From NCBI GenBank assembly GCA_026414805.1, contig JAOAIH010000014.1:1-51862 (forward strand): a stretch of DNA of 51,862 nucleotides, in the 5' to 3' direction. Positions 26,560 to 34,306 of the stretch are shown here, in pieces; positions within the stretch are counted from its first letter, which is position 1, and every line of letters begins with the position of its first letter. The notes under the pieces were generated by a model. That model saw only the letters and a program-made list of their open reading frames with translations. It was not told the DNA's origin and did no database searches. This DNA comes from Spirochaetota bacterium. GTDB taxonomy: Bacteria > Spirochaetota > UBA4802 > UB4802. The translations under genes were made by a program, and so were the position numbers.

Positions 26560-26841
26560 ATGCCAAAGAAAGAGTACATTTCCGGGACATTTTGTATAGA
26601 TATCAAATGCACTCATCACAAAGCTCTAGAACAATATACTGGTGATGAGTATTTTAAACAGAAAGCACTTCTGTGTGCTGATTGTTATGCGTGGAAATTT
26701 TTCATTTGGCTTAGAGATCATAAGTATCGTATAATACAAACGCTGCCTGAGATCTCTGCCCGTGAGCTGGCTGCACGCATTAAAGGAATTGATCCGGTCA
26801 GGGTTGAAGATTTAACCGAAGATGAAATATTATGTTTATAG
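26560..26841 (+). CDS. Small cysteine-containing protein, possibly metal-binding
   Basis: This 93-residue protein is unrecognised. It carries C12 and C17 (FCIDIKCTHH), H19 and H20, then C39 and C42 (LLCADCYAW): two cysteine pairs with adjacent histidines that could bind zinc or an iron-sulfur cluster. The C-terminal half is helical and charged (EISARELAARIKGIDPVRVE). I start at ATG 26560, which has GAGGGG upstream; a GTG two codons earlier overlaps that site. The GDPD gene begins 62 bases downstream on the same strand. Metal binding is inferred from residue spacing only. Confidence 0.7.
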   Translation: MPKKEYISGTFCIDIKCTHHKALEQYTGDEYFKQKALLCADCYAWKFFIWLRDHKYRIIQTLPEISARELAARIKGIDPVRVEDLTEDEILCL

Positions 26842-26903
26842 TGTAAGAACTATATAATATAATTACTATTTAACAAAATTTGCATTTTAAATGGAGGAGT
26901 ATG

Positions 26904-27896
26904 ATGGTGCGCACTATTGGAATAGTCATCGTTACAATTATAATTATAGCAATTTTGCTTGATGCTGTTGTATCCATACTTTCACGACCACAATTAGGAA
27001 GAAAAGCATGTCAGGCTGCAAATATCCCTTACAAAACAGTTATTGCCCACCGAGGTGCTTCATACTGGGCGCCTGAAGAAACATATTTTTCGTATATGAT
27101 TGCAAAAAATGTAGGCGCTGAATATCTGGAAATGGATGTTCAACGCACCAAAGATGGTGTTATTATTGTTTTTCATGACGATACCCTCAGTCGTATAACA
27201 AATATAGCGCAGGTGTTCCCCGCAAGGGTTAATGACCCCATAAACAGTTTTACCATAGCCCAATTAAAACAATTAGAGGTTGGCAACTGGTTCAATTCAT
27301 CGTTTCCCGAAAGAGCTAAGAAATCATATGAGGGCACTAAAATATTGACCCTAGACGAAGTTATCGATATTGCACTATCAGATGGGCAATTACATCCATT
27401 ATATATCGAAACAAAAAGCCCAAAAAATTTTCCTGGTATTGAAGAACAACTGGTCCACATACTTAAAACGCGCGGCTATATACGTAACGCTGAAGATAAA
27501 AATAAATCTCCAAATGCACCTGTAATATTTCAATCATTTGAAATAGAAAGCTTACACCTTCTTAAAAAATATGCCCCCCAGGTTCCGCGAGTTTATTTGA
27601 TTGATGAGGATATGGTAAGCCAAAAAGGTTGGGATACGATTATACAGGAAGCAAAACAGGCACAATGTGCTGGTCTTGGACCATCGGGATATCTTGGCTG
27701 GCCGTGGATAATAGGCAAAGCTCACCGTAATGGAATGCTTGTTCATATATACACTGTTAATAAAATATGGCAATTCCGCCTTTTAAACTGGTTTGGTGCT
27801 GACGGTTTTTTTACCGATAGATGCGAATTACTAATGGAATATTATGTAAAACCGCATAAGAAACCATTTAATGAAATTTTATCAAGCATTGAATAA
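26904..27896 (+). CDS. Glycerophosphodiester phosphodiesterase, membrane-anchored
   Basis: This 330-residue protein belongs to the GDPD family, which splits glycerophosphodiesters into glycerol-3-phosphate and an alcohol. An N-terminal hydrophobic helix (about 3-27) anchors it or exports it. Catalytic signatures are intact: H49 and R50 in AHRGASYWAPEET, E76 and D78 in LEMDVQRTKDG, H91 in VFHDDTLSRIT, and a later IETKSP. The usual PENT reads PEET. Near the end GADGFFTDR matches the family's usual GVDGIITD. I choose the second of two adjacent ATG codons (26904) because it is better spaced from GGAGG; 26901 is also possible. It may recycle phospholipid head groups. Confidence 0.92.
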   Translation: MVRTIGIVIVTIIIIAILLDAVVSILSRPQLGRKACQAANIPYKTVIAHRGASYWAPEETYFSYMIAKNVGAEYLEMDVQRTKDGVIIVFHDDTLSRITNIAQVFPARVNDPINSFTIAQLKQLEVGNWFNSSFPERAKKSYEGTKILTLDEVIDIALSDGQLHPLYIETKSPKNFPGIEEQLVHILKTRGYIRNAEDKNKSPNAPVIFQSFEIESLHLLKKYAPQVPRVYLIDEDMVSQKGWDTIIQEAKQAQCAGLGPSGYLGWPWIIGKAHRNGMLVHIYTVNKIWQFRLLNWFGADGFFTDRCELLMEYYVKPHKKPFNEILSSIE

Positions 27897-28097
27897 ACGG
27901 TAAAGCTTTTCTTTACATGTGGGTTTTTGTTTTTTAAATTGTAATATTCATAACAAATAATCACCAGTATATATGCGCATTTTACATTTTTATTCTTATA
28001 CATCATGATCTATAAACAAGGATTATGCTTCTACAAAAAGCTATATGATACGCAGCAATTGACCGATATGTAAACTGGTATGGTATATACATTTTAC

Positions 28098-28126
28098 TTG
28101 ACTATCAATATATTATTATATAATTT
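28098..28126 (+). promoter_or_regulatory. Candidate sigma-70 promoter for the amidohydrolase gene
   Basis: TTGACT (28098-28103) is followed by TATAAT (28119-28124) with a 15-base spacer, or by TAATTT (28121-28126) with 17. It lies about 46 bases before the start codon in a 275-base gap where I see nothing else. Confidence 0.45.
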
Positions 28127-28171
28127 AAAAAATACTATTTTGTTTTTTATCCTTCAGACAGGAGATGTTTA

Positions 28172-29389
28172 ATGAGTGAATGGTCAATAGCTGGCAGAGG
28201 AATATTAACACCCGACAAGTTCATCAAAAAGACAAATATCGTTGTGAGCGACGGGATAATTGAAAAAATTGATGGAAAAACTAATTTTTCCATTGAAGTT
28301 GACGGCATAATTGTTCCCGGTTTAATAAACAGTCATGACCATTTACTTGGTACATATCATCCTAAAGTTGGTAATGGTCCTTATGAAAATTGGCTCCCGT
28401 GGGATAATGATCTTAAGAGCTCTCCTATATATGAAGAACGTCAGCAAATTGAAAACCGTGACCTTTATCTTTTAGGTGGTTATCGCAATCTGTTAAGCGG
28501 TGTAACAACCGTTTCTGATCATATACCCCATTTTGTAAATGATCCGTTCATTGATATACTTCCCGTTAAAGCTTTAAAAAACTATGCACTGGCTCATGCC
28601 GTTGTTTCCTTTGCACTTGCATGGGGGGATGGTATAACAACAGAATATCAAAAGGCTGTTAGGGAAAAAATCCCCTTTATCACTCACTGTGGCGAGGGTT
28701 TTGATGATGAAACCCGACATGACATCGACACCTTAGAACGGTTGGGTGCACTTGGCGAATATACGGTCCTTATTCACGGGATAGCGTTCACTGAAAATGA
28801 TATCAAACGTATAAAAAAAGCTGGAGCCTCAGTTGTATGGTGTGGTGACTCAAACATGTATATGTTCAACCGCACAGCAAATGTAAAGCTCATGTTGGAC
28901 CATGGTGTCAATGTATGTATAGGTACAGACTCCCCTATGTCAGGTGGCGAGAATTTACTTTACGAGATAAAATTTGATCGCAAATTATACAAAAAGCTAT
29001 ATGGCCAGGAATTGAGCGATGAAACAATAGTTAAAATGATTACTGTGAATCCGTCATATGCTTTTAAACTACCTGACCACGGTGCTATCAAGCCAGGTAA
29101 TGTTGCCGATTTTATCGTCATATCCCGCATAGAGGATAATCCTTACTCGTCTGTAGTGAACGCTCAACTTGAAGATATTGCACTGGTAGTAATTAATGGC
29201 AAGCCAATGTATGGCGACAGCTCATATAAAAAACTCTTTGACTATAATAGAGTTAAATACCAAGAAATAATCTTACGGAACAGGCATAAACTGGTTGTTG
29301 GGGATTTATTAGGATTGCTGCGGAGAATAAGCAAAGCAGTTGGCTATAAAAAGGAATTCCCGTTTATTCCAGTTGAATTTGATATATAA
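28172..29389 (+). CDS. Metal-dependent amidohydrolase (deaminase-like subtype)
   Basis: This 405-residue protein fits the amidohydrolase superfamily. H55 and H57 are in GLINSHDHLLG, H172 and E175 in ITHCGEG, H202 in LIHGIAF, and D253 in GTDSPMSGG. This set matches the cytosine/guanine-deaminase and chlorohydrolase branch. The C-terminal GAIKPGNVADFIVI closes the composite beta-sandwich, as is usual. The substrate cannot be told from sequence. ATG follows AGGAG. The cyclic-nucleotide/TPR gene starts 18 bases downstream on the same strand, so the two may be co-transcribed, though no functional link is evident. Confidence 0.88.
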   Translation: MSEWSIAGRGILTPDKFIKKTNIVVSDGIIEKIDGKTNFSIEVDGIIVPGLINSHDHLLGTYHPKVGNGPYENWLPWDNDLKSSPIYEERQQIENRDLYLLGGYRNLLSGVTTVSDHIPHFVNDPFIDILPVKALKNYALAHAVVSFALAWGDGITTEYQKAVREKIPFITHCGEGFDDETRHDIDTLERLGALGEYTVLIHGIAFTENDIKRIKKAGASVVWCGDSNMYMFNRTANVKLMLDHGVNVCIGTDSPMSGGENLLYEIKFDRKLYKKLYGQELSDETIVKMITVNPSYAFKLPDHGAIKPGNVADFIVISRIEDNPYSSVVNAQLEDIALVVINGKPMYGDSSYKKLFDYNRVKYQEIILRNRHKLVVGDLLGLLRRISKAVGYKKEFPFIPVEFDI

Positions 29390-29407
29390 CTGTGTGCGAG
29401 GATTTTT

Positions 29408-30544
29408 ATGTCAAATGGTTCACCAACTCAAGGTATTACCACACGAACCTACAAACCAGGATCAATTGTTTATTTTGAAAACGATAAAAGTGAAAATATT
29501 TATATTCTTAAATCTGGTCTAATAATCTTAACATCACAGAAGCTGGAAACTGGAGAAGAAGTAAAAGAAGAAGTACGGCCAGGTGAATTTTTTGGTGTTA
29601 AATCAGCACTAGGACGATATCCTCGTGAAGAAACCGCACAGGTTATCAAAGAATCTGTTGTTCTGGTGTTGACTCTTGCTGATTTTGAGCGACTTATTTT
29701 AAAGAATGTTAATGTAGTTATGAAAATGCTCAGAATTTTTAGCAACCAGCTCAGACGAATAGGCAGGGCAGTACGGGAAGTATTGGGGGAAACAAGTACC
29801 ATAAACCCCGAAGAAGAACTTTTTAAAATTGGAGAATATTATTATAGAGCTGGACGTTTTAATCAGGCCCGATATGCATATAATAAATATCTTGAATATT
29901 ACCCAAATGCAAAATATTCTGATTTAGCCACAAAAAGAATACGAGAGATAGACTCAGGTCAGGCTGAGTCAAATATTGCTCCTCAACCCACAAAACGTAA
30001 AGAGGTAGAAACAACAGAAGAACTAAAAGATTTTACTCTCGACGATGATATCCATCAAGCAAAAGATTCCGTAGTAGACGAAATGGATGATTTTTTAGGT
30101 ACTGAGAATGCACAAGAACCGGCTTTTGACATAGATGAAAGCCCCAAAGGGGATATTTCTTCAATGTTTTATGATGCAATGAGCCTCTATTCACAATCAG
30201 ATTATGAAGCAGCACTACAGCTTTATAAAAAAATCATAGCCCAAAAATCATTAAAAAATGATGCAGAAAATAAAATTTATCAGAAAGCCCACTTTGAAAT
30301 AGGGCGTACATATTTTAAAATGGGACAATATAACGAAGCAATTGAGGCATTTTCACTCTTAATGAAGAAATTTCCACAATCAGACCTCAATGTAAATGCA
30401 TTATACCATTTGGCAATGATTTACGAAGTTAAAAAACAATTTGATAAAGCAAAATCATACTATCAAAAAGTTATTTCACTAGCTGCCAAAGAGGAAATTG
30501 GCAAACAGGCTTCAAGGCGATTAAAAAATCTTGAATCACGGTAA
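29408..30544 (+). CDS. Cyclic-nucleotide-binding-like domain fused to TPR repeats
   Basis: Residues about 1-125 form a Crp-like beta-barrel and C-helix (SENIYILKSGLIILTSQ, then RPGEFFGVKSALGRYPREET). Position for position, the barrel's key phosphate-binding arginine is replaced (EETA instead of RSA) and the usual G-E-x-A before it reads GVKSA, so cAMP binding is doubtful. There is no DNA-binding domain. Residues about 135-180 hold one TPR-like unit, a charged linker follows, and residues about 255-378 hold three TPR units (MFYDAMSLYSQSDYEAALQL, FEIGRTYFKMGQYNEAIEAF). ATG follows GAGGA. It lies nine bases upstream of a canonical Crp-type gene. It may be a protein-interaction adaptor. Confidence 0.88.
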   Translation: MSNGSPTQGITTRTYKPGSIVYFENDKSENIYILKSGLIILTSQKLETGEEVKEEVRPGEFFGVKSALGRYPREETAQVIKESVVLVLTLADFERLILKNVNVVMKMLRIFSNQLRRIGRAVREVLGETSTINPEEELFKIGEYYYRAGRFNQARYAYNKYLEYYPNAKYSDLATKRIREIDSGQAESNIAPQPTKRKEVETTEELKDFTLDDDIHQAKDSVVDEMDDFLGTENAQEPAFDIDESPKGDISSMFYDAMSLYSQSDYEAALQLYKKIIAQKSLKNDAENKIYQKAHFEIGRTYFKMGQYNEAIEAFSLLMKKFPQSDLNVNALYHLAMIYEVKKQFDKAKSYYQKVISLAAKEEIGKQASRRLKNLESR

Positions 30545-30553
30545 AGGTATGCT

Positions 30554-31198
30554 ATGTTACTTGATGAAAAGCTGTTTGATAAATTTGGCGTAGAATACGA
30601 GCCCAACGATATAATTTTTTGCGAATTTGAGCCGGGAAATGACTTTTATTTTATCCAGTCTGGAAGAGTTGAGATTGTAAAAATCATCAATAATCGTGAA
30701 AAAACCCTTGATATACTAGGCCCCGGGGATGTTTTCGGTGAAATGGCAATTCTTGAAGAAGAACCCCGATCAGCCTCAGCAATAGCTATAGATCACGTCA
30801 AGCTATTGCGTTTCAGAAGGGAAAATTTTGATGCATTGATACAAGGTAATCCGCAACTTGCATATAAGCTGCTGGTTATTTTTTCAAAACGTATATATGA
30901 TGCTAAACGAAGGCTCATGATCCTGTTGCTTGATGACCCACAGTTGAAAGTAATGGATGTAATGAATATGTTAGCTGAGCAGGATCCTCATCTGGATGTT
31001 CAGGAACCTGTTACCTTGCGTGTCACAATGCAGGAAATTGCAAACTGGGCTGGCATGCAGATAAACGATGTGCAAAAAATATTGACACATCTTAATAAGT
31101 TAGGAAAAATTGAATTATTCAATGACAGAGTGGTGGTCAGAAATATAAGGGACTTTCAGCGGCTGGTAAATTCACGCCGTAAAAGCATGTATGCATAA
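30554..31198 (+). CDS. Crp/Fnr-family transcriptional regulator
   Basis: This 214-residue protein has the full Crp plan. The cyclic-nucleotide barrel at about 15-110 keeps the cAMP pocket residues: E63 in VFGEMAILEEEPRSA and R72-S73 in the same motif. The C-helix follows at about 110-135. The winged helix at about 150-205 includes VTMQEIANWAGMQINDVQKI. There are no cysteines arranged for an Fnr-type cluster. It is therefore the likely cAMP effector for the cyclases at 9710 and 24396. It lies nine bases after the TPR fusion gene. Its stop codon is directly followed by a tRNA gene. Target sites are unknown; I found no E. coli-type Crp box in the window's gaps. Confidence 0.92.
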   Translation: MLLDEKLFDKFGVEYEPNDIIFCEFEPGNDFYFIQSGRVEIVKIINNREKTLDILGPGDVFGEMAILEEEPRSASAIAIDHVKLLRFRRENFDALIQGNPQLAYKLLVIFSKRIYDAKRRLMILLLDDPQLKVMDVMNMLAEQDPHLDVQEPVTLRVTMQEIANWAGMQINDVQKILTHLNKLGKIELFNDRVVVRNIRDFQRLVNSRRKSMYA

Positions 31199-31272
31199 GC
31201 TCCCGTAGCTCAGGAGGATAGAGCAGTAGTTTCCTAAACTATGTGTCAGAGGTTCGAGTCCTCTCGGGAGCA
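31199..31272 (+). tRNA. tRNA-Arg, anticodon CCT
   Basis: It folds as a full cloverleaf. Acceptor GCTCCCG pairs with CGGGAGC, the D stem is GCTC/GAGC, the anticodon stem GTAGT/ACTAT holds loop TTCCTAA (anticodon CCT, reading AGG), and T stem AGAGG/CCTCT holds TTCGAGT. The variable loop is five bases. The discriminator base is A and CCA is not encoded. The 5' end is the base directly after the crp stop codon. Confidence 0.96.
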
Positions 31273-31293
31273 AAGCACATTCATACGCATAAT

Positions 31294-31319
31294 AGCGGGC
31301 ATATCCCGCTGTTTTTTTT
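31294..31319 (+). terminator. Rho-independent terminator between tRNA-Arg and prfA
   Basis: AGCGGG (31294-31299) and CCCGCT (31305-31310) form a stem with a five-base loop, followed by G and eight T. It stands only 14 bases before the prfA start codon and three bases before its likely ribosome site. Confidence 0.8.
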
Positions 31320-31333
31320 CAGGGGTATTTACT

Positions 31334-32404
31334 ATGGAAGAACGATTGCAACAAATTATAAACCGGTATAACGAAGTTGAGCATGCTATGGCTGATCCAA
31401 AAACGGTAAGTGATCAAAATTTATTTAAATCTCTCACTAAAGAACATGCCAAGCTAGCACCCATAGTTCAAAAATTTAATGAATATATTAAAATCAAAAA
31501 AGAAATTGAGGATATCACCATTGCTTTAAAAGGGGAAAAAGATCAAGAAATGATAGCTCTTCTGGAAGAGGAGATTTCCCAACTTAAAAGCAAACTTCAT
31601 GATATTGAGGAAAATATTACACGATTATTATTGCCTCAGGATCCTCATGAAGGCAAAGACATTATTGTTGAAATAAGGGCTGGAACAGGAGGTGATGAGG
31701 CTTCACTATTTGCTGCTGACCTCTACAGAATGTATATTCGCTATGCTGACCGCAAAGGCTGGAAAGTTGAATTTATTGATGCCAATCAGACTGAACTAGG
31801 GGGTTTTAAAGAAGTCATTTTTTCAATAAGTGGTACCGAGGCTTACAGCTGTTTAAAATTTGAATCCGGTGTACACCGTGTCCAGCGTATTCCAGTTACT
31901 GAATCCGGTGGCCGGATCCACACATCTGCCGTTACCGTTGCAGTGCTTCCCGAAGCTGAGGAAAGTGACGTTGAGATTAATCCAGATGATATACGCATTG
32001 ATGTATACCGCTCATCAGGTCATGGAGGGCAATCAGTCAATACTACCGATTCTGCTGTCCGTATTACCCATATACCAACAGGTATTGTAGTAACATGCCA
32101 AGATGAAAAATCACAGCATAAAAACCGTGCAAAAGCTCTCCGTGTTTTACGCGCACGTCTTTTTGAAAAAATGGAACGTGAACGTATGGAAAAGGAAACA
32201 GCACTTCGCCGTTCGCAGATAGGCACGGGCGATAGAAGTGAGCGCATCAGGACATATAACTTCCCTCAATCACGGGTGACAGACCATAGAATTAATCTTA
32301 CTATCTATGATCTGGAATCTGTTCTTGACGGGGAACTTGACAAAATTATTATCCCATTGCGGGAAAACGAAATGGAACAGTTACTTAAAGCTTCCAATGT
32401 CTGA
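31334..32404 (+). CDS. prfA: Peptide chain release factor 1
   Basis: This 356-residue protein recognises UAA and UAG stop codons and triggers peptide release. The stop-recognition tripeptide of RF1 is P187-V188-T189 in [11 protein letters not shown], and the catalytic GGQ is at 231-233 in [26 protein letters not shown] and [19 protein letters not shown] are classical RF1 segments. I start at ATG 31334 after AGGGG; longer in-frame starts would lie inside the tRNA gene. The 3' end overlaps prmC by eight bases, so the two are translationally coupled. A strong terminator stands directly upstream, which raises the question of how prfA is transcribed. Confidence 0.97.
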   Translation: MEERLQQIINRYNEVEHAMADPKTVSDQNLFKSLTKEHAKLAPIVQKFNEYIKIKKEIEDITIALKGEKDQEMIALLEEEISQLKSKLHDIEENITRLLLPQDPHEGKDIIVEIRAGTGGDEASLFAADLYRMYIRYADRKGWKVEFIDANQTELGGFKEVIFSISGTEAYSCLKFESGVHRVQRIPVTESGGRIHTSAVTVAVLPEAEESDVEINPDDIRIDVYRSSGHGGQSVNTTDSAVRITHIPTGIVVTCQDEKSQHKNRAKALRVLRARLFEKMERERMEKETALRRSQIGTGDRSERIRTYNFPQSRVTDHRINLTIYDLESVLDGELDKIIIPLRENEMEQLLKASNV

Positions 32405-33266
32405 TACTATTATCAATAATACCATTATTCATGCTATTGGCAATGCCACAAAACTTCTTGAAGATATTTCAGCAACACCACGGCTTGATGCTGAAATTCT
32501 TATGGCGCATGCATTAGGTATTGAGCGCCATAAGCTTTTTCTATTCTACAAAACTATACCAAAAAAATCGGTAATTACAAAATTTCAGCGCTTGCTTTCT
32601 CGCCGATTAAAAAGTGAACCAATTGCATATATTGTAGGTTACAAAGAATTCTATTCACTACCTTTTAAAGTCAACCGCCATGTTCTAATACCACGTCCTG
32701 AAACAGAACTTGTAGTAGATTGTGCAATCTACTACGCACCACAACATGCACACATATTAGATATTGGGACAGGAAGTGGTGCCATAGCTATCGCCATAAA
32801 ATATAACAGGCCAGATTGCTTAGTATGGGCAACAGATATATCAGCGAATGCATTATCTATCGCCAAAAAAAATGCCACAACTATTTTAGGTAAAAATAAA
32901 ATAACCTTTTTGCAGAGTAATCTTTTTGATTCATTACCTCCAATGACATTTGAAATTATTGTAAGTAATCCACCCTATATAAATCACGAAACATATACAC
33001 TGCTGCAAAAAGATATACACTATGAACCACAGGAAGCTCTTGTGGCACCCGATAATGGATTTGGAATTATCAGATTAATATTAGAAAATGCAGGTAATTA
33101 TCTTTCTGATAACGGTTGCGTAATTTTAGAAATCGGTGAGAATTTAGTAACCCAAATACATGAATGTGCCCTACGTTTCAATTACTCTCTATCAATTCTT
33201 AACGATTATGCGGGATTACCCCGCATTGCAATTGTAAAAAAAATATCAACATCTGCGAAATTATGA
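32397..33266 (+). CDS. prmC: Release factor glutamine methyltransferase
   Basis: This 289-residue SAM-dependent methyltransferase modifies the glutamine of the GGQ motif in release factors. The N-terminal helical domain ends with [20 protein letters not shown], a PrmC hallmark. Then come [10 protein letters not shown], the SAM motif [15 protein letters not shown], and the active-site NPPY in [12 protein letters not shown]. The start is ATG 32397, inside the last codons of prfA in another frame. prfA-prmC coupling is common and matches enzyme to substrate. No terminator is visible after the stop. Confidence 0.96.
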   Translation: MSDTIINNTIIHAIGNATKLLEDISATPRLDAEILMAHALGIERHKLFLFYKTIPKKSVITKFQRLLSRRLKSEPIAYIVGYKEFYSLPFKVNRHVLIPRPETELVVDCAIYYAPQHAHILDIGTGSGAIAIAIKYNRPDCLVWATDISANALSIAKKNATTILGKNKITFLQSNLFDSLPPMTFEIIVSNPPYINHETYTLLQKDIHYEPQEALVAPDNGFGIIRLILENAGNYLSDNGCVILEIGENLVTQIHECALRFNYSLSILNDYAGLPRIAIVKKISTSAKL

Positions 33267-33388
33267 TAAATTTACAATAATTTTAATCGATATTACTAAT
33301 AACTAAGCAATGCGATAGATACGCTGCCGTTGATGTTGAATTTACATGGTTTGTACGAGCATTCCAGCAAAAAGGGGAAGCACACTGC

Positions 33389-34297
33389 ATGATTAACACC
33401 AGAGAGGAATTGTTGCATGAGAGCAGTTTACCAGATTTTGTGGAATCATATAGGATTAGCGTTATAAGTAAACGTGATAAATTCTACGGCTTTTCAAATA
33501 TAACGTGGATTCCCCAAATACATGAAATTGGAATATACTCTTTTTTCAATTATTCAGACTTTGCTACAACCAGCAATCAGATAATTAAAGATAGTGCACC
33601 AAAGAAATCATTTGGAACTCAACGTTGCAAATATACTATCATCCAGCCATTAAAGGAAAGCAAGCTTTTGTATAAAGATTCTAACCTTATGGCACATATA
33701 TCTTTATTTGACTTCTTTCCTTATTATGAATCAATACATAGCAGAGAGCTTTCAAAAGAAAGTTTTGAACATATGACATCAAGCTATTTTACCCGCTGCA
33801 AGGCAAAGGTTTCACTTGAGTTTACTACAAAATCCAGGACTACAAAAAAAACTTTTGATTGTATTGGCTTTAAAGAACATACATGGGGTCTATACCCGTA
33901 CAACTTCATTACCTGTGACAGCAGAGTTGTTGTGCATTTCCGCGATCAAACCATTGCATTCAGATATATTGAATATAATGGTATGAGCTATTCATACGGC
34001 TGTATTTCCCGAAAAAACGGTAATCTGGCGTTAGTACTCATAGAACTGGAATTTTTATCCATTAAAAATTCATTGCTTGAATCATCAGAATTCACCTATA
34101 AAGATGCCCAGGACGACATTGATTTAATTGTATCAAAACCCATTAAAATACAAACCATTGATGTGCCAAAAAAAGTTAAAAAATCTCATATCCATGTAAT
34201 AAGTTTTTCAGACTTTACAGTAATAGGTACCAACAAAAAAGGATATGGAATTGAAGAACATTATATTTCATTTGATCGCTTAAAAAATACTATGTAA
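33389..34297 (+). CDS. Hypothetical protein resembling AttH/CrtC-type lipocalin-like proteins
   Basis: This 302-residue protein has no signal peptide or membrane helix. It is rich in predicted strands. GFKEHTWGLYPYNFI near residue 161 resembles the D-H-S-W-G-x-R motif of AttH and hydroxyneurosporene-synthase-like proteins, and is followed by alternating strands (VVVHFRDQTIAFRYIEY). The match is one motif plus fold pattern, so the family call is tentative. A GGGGA lies ten bases before ATG. The next gene, a membrane protein with a soluble helical C-terminus, starts nine bases downstream, so they probably form an operon. Role unknown. Confidence 0.7.
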   Translation: MINTREELLHESSLPDFVESYRISVISKRDKFYGFSNITWIPQIHEIGIYSFFNYSDFATTSNQIIKDSAPKKSFGTQRCKYTIIQPLKESKLLYKDSNLMAHISLFDFFPYYESIHSRELSKESFEHMTSSYFTRCKAKVSLEFTTKSRTTKKTFDCIGFKEHTWGLYPYNFITCDSRVVVHFRDQTIAFRYIEYNGMSYSYGCISRKNGNLALVLIELEFLSIKNSLLESSEFTYKDAQDDIDLIVSKPIKIQTIDVPKKVKKSHIHVISFSDFTVIGTNKKGYGIEEHYISFDRLKNTM

Positions 34298-34306
34298 TAT
34301 TCCATT

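Noticed and set aside
31241-31333. N-terminal extension of prfA
   Set aside because: It would read through the tRNA and the terminator; the ATG at 31334 gives the standard RF1 start.
33308-33323. 16-base exact match CAATGCGATAGATACG, also at 42638-42653
   Set aside because: One match of this length is plausible by chance in 52 kb of AT-rich DNA; one copy is inside the GH57 gene and the flanks do not match.
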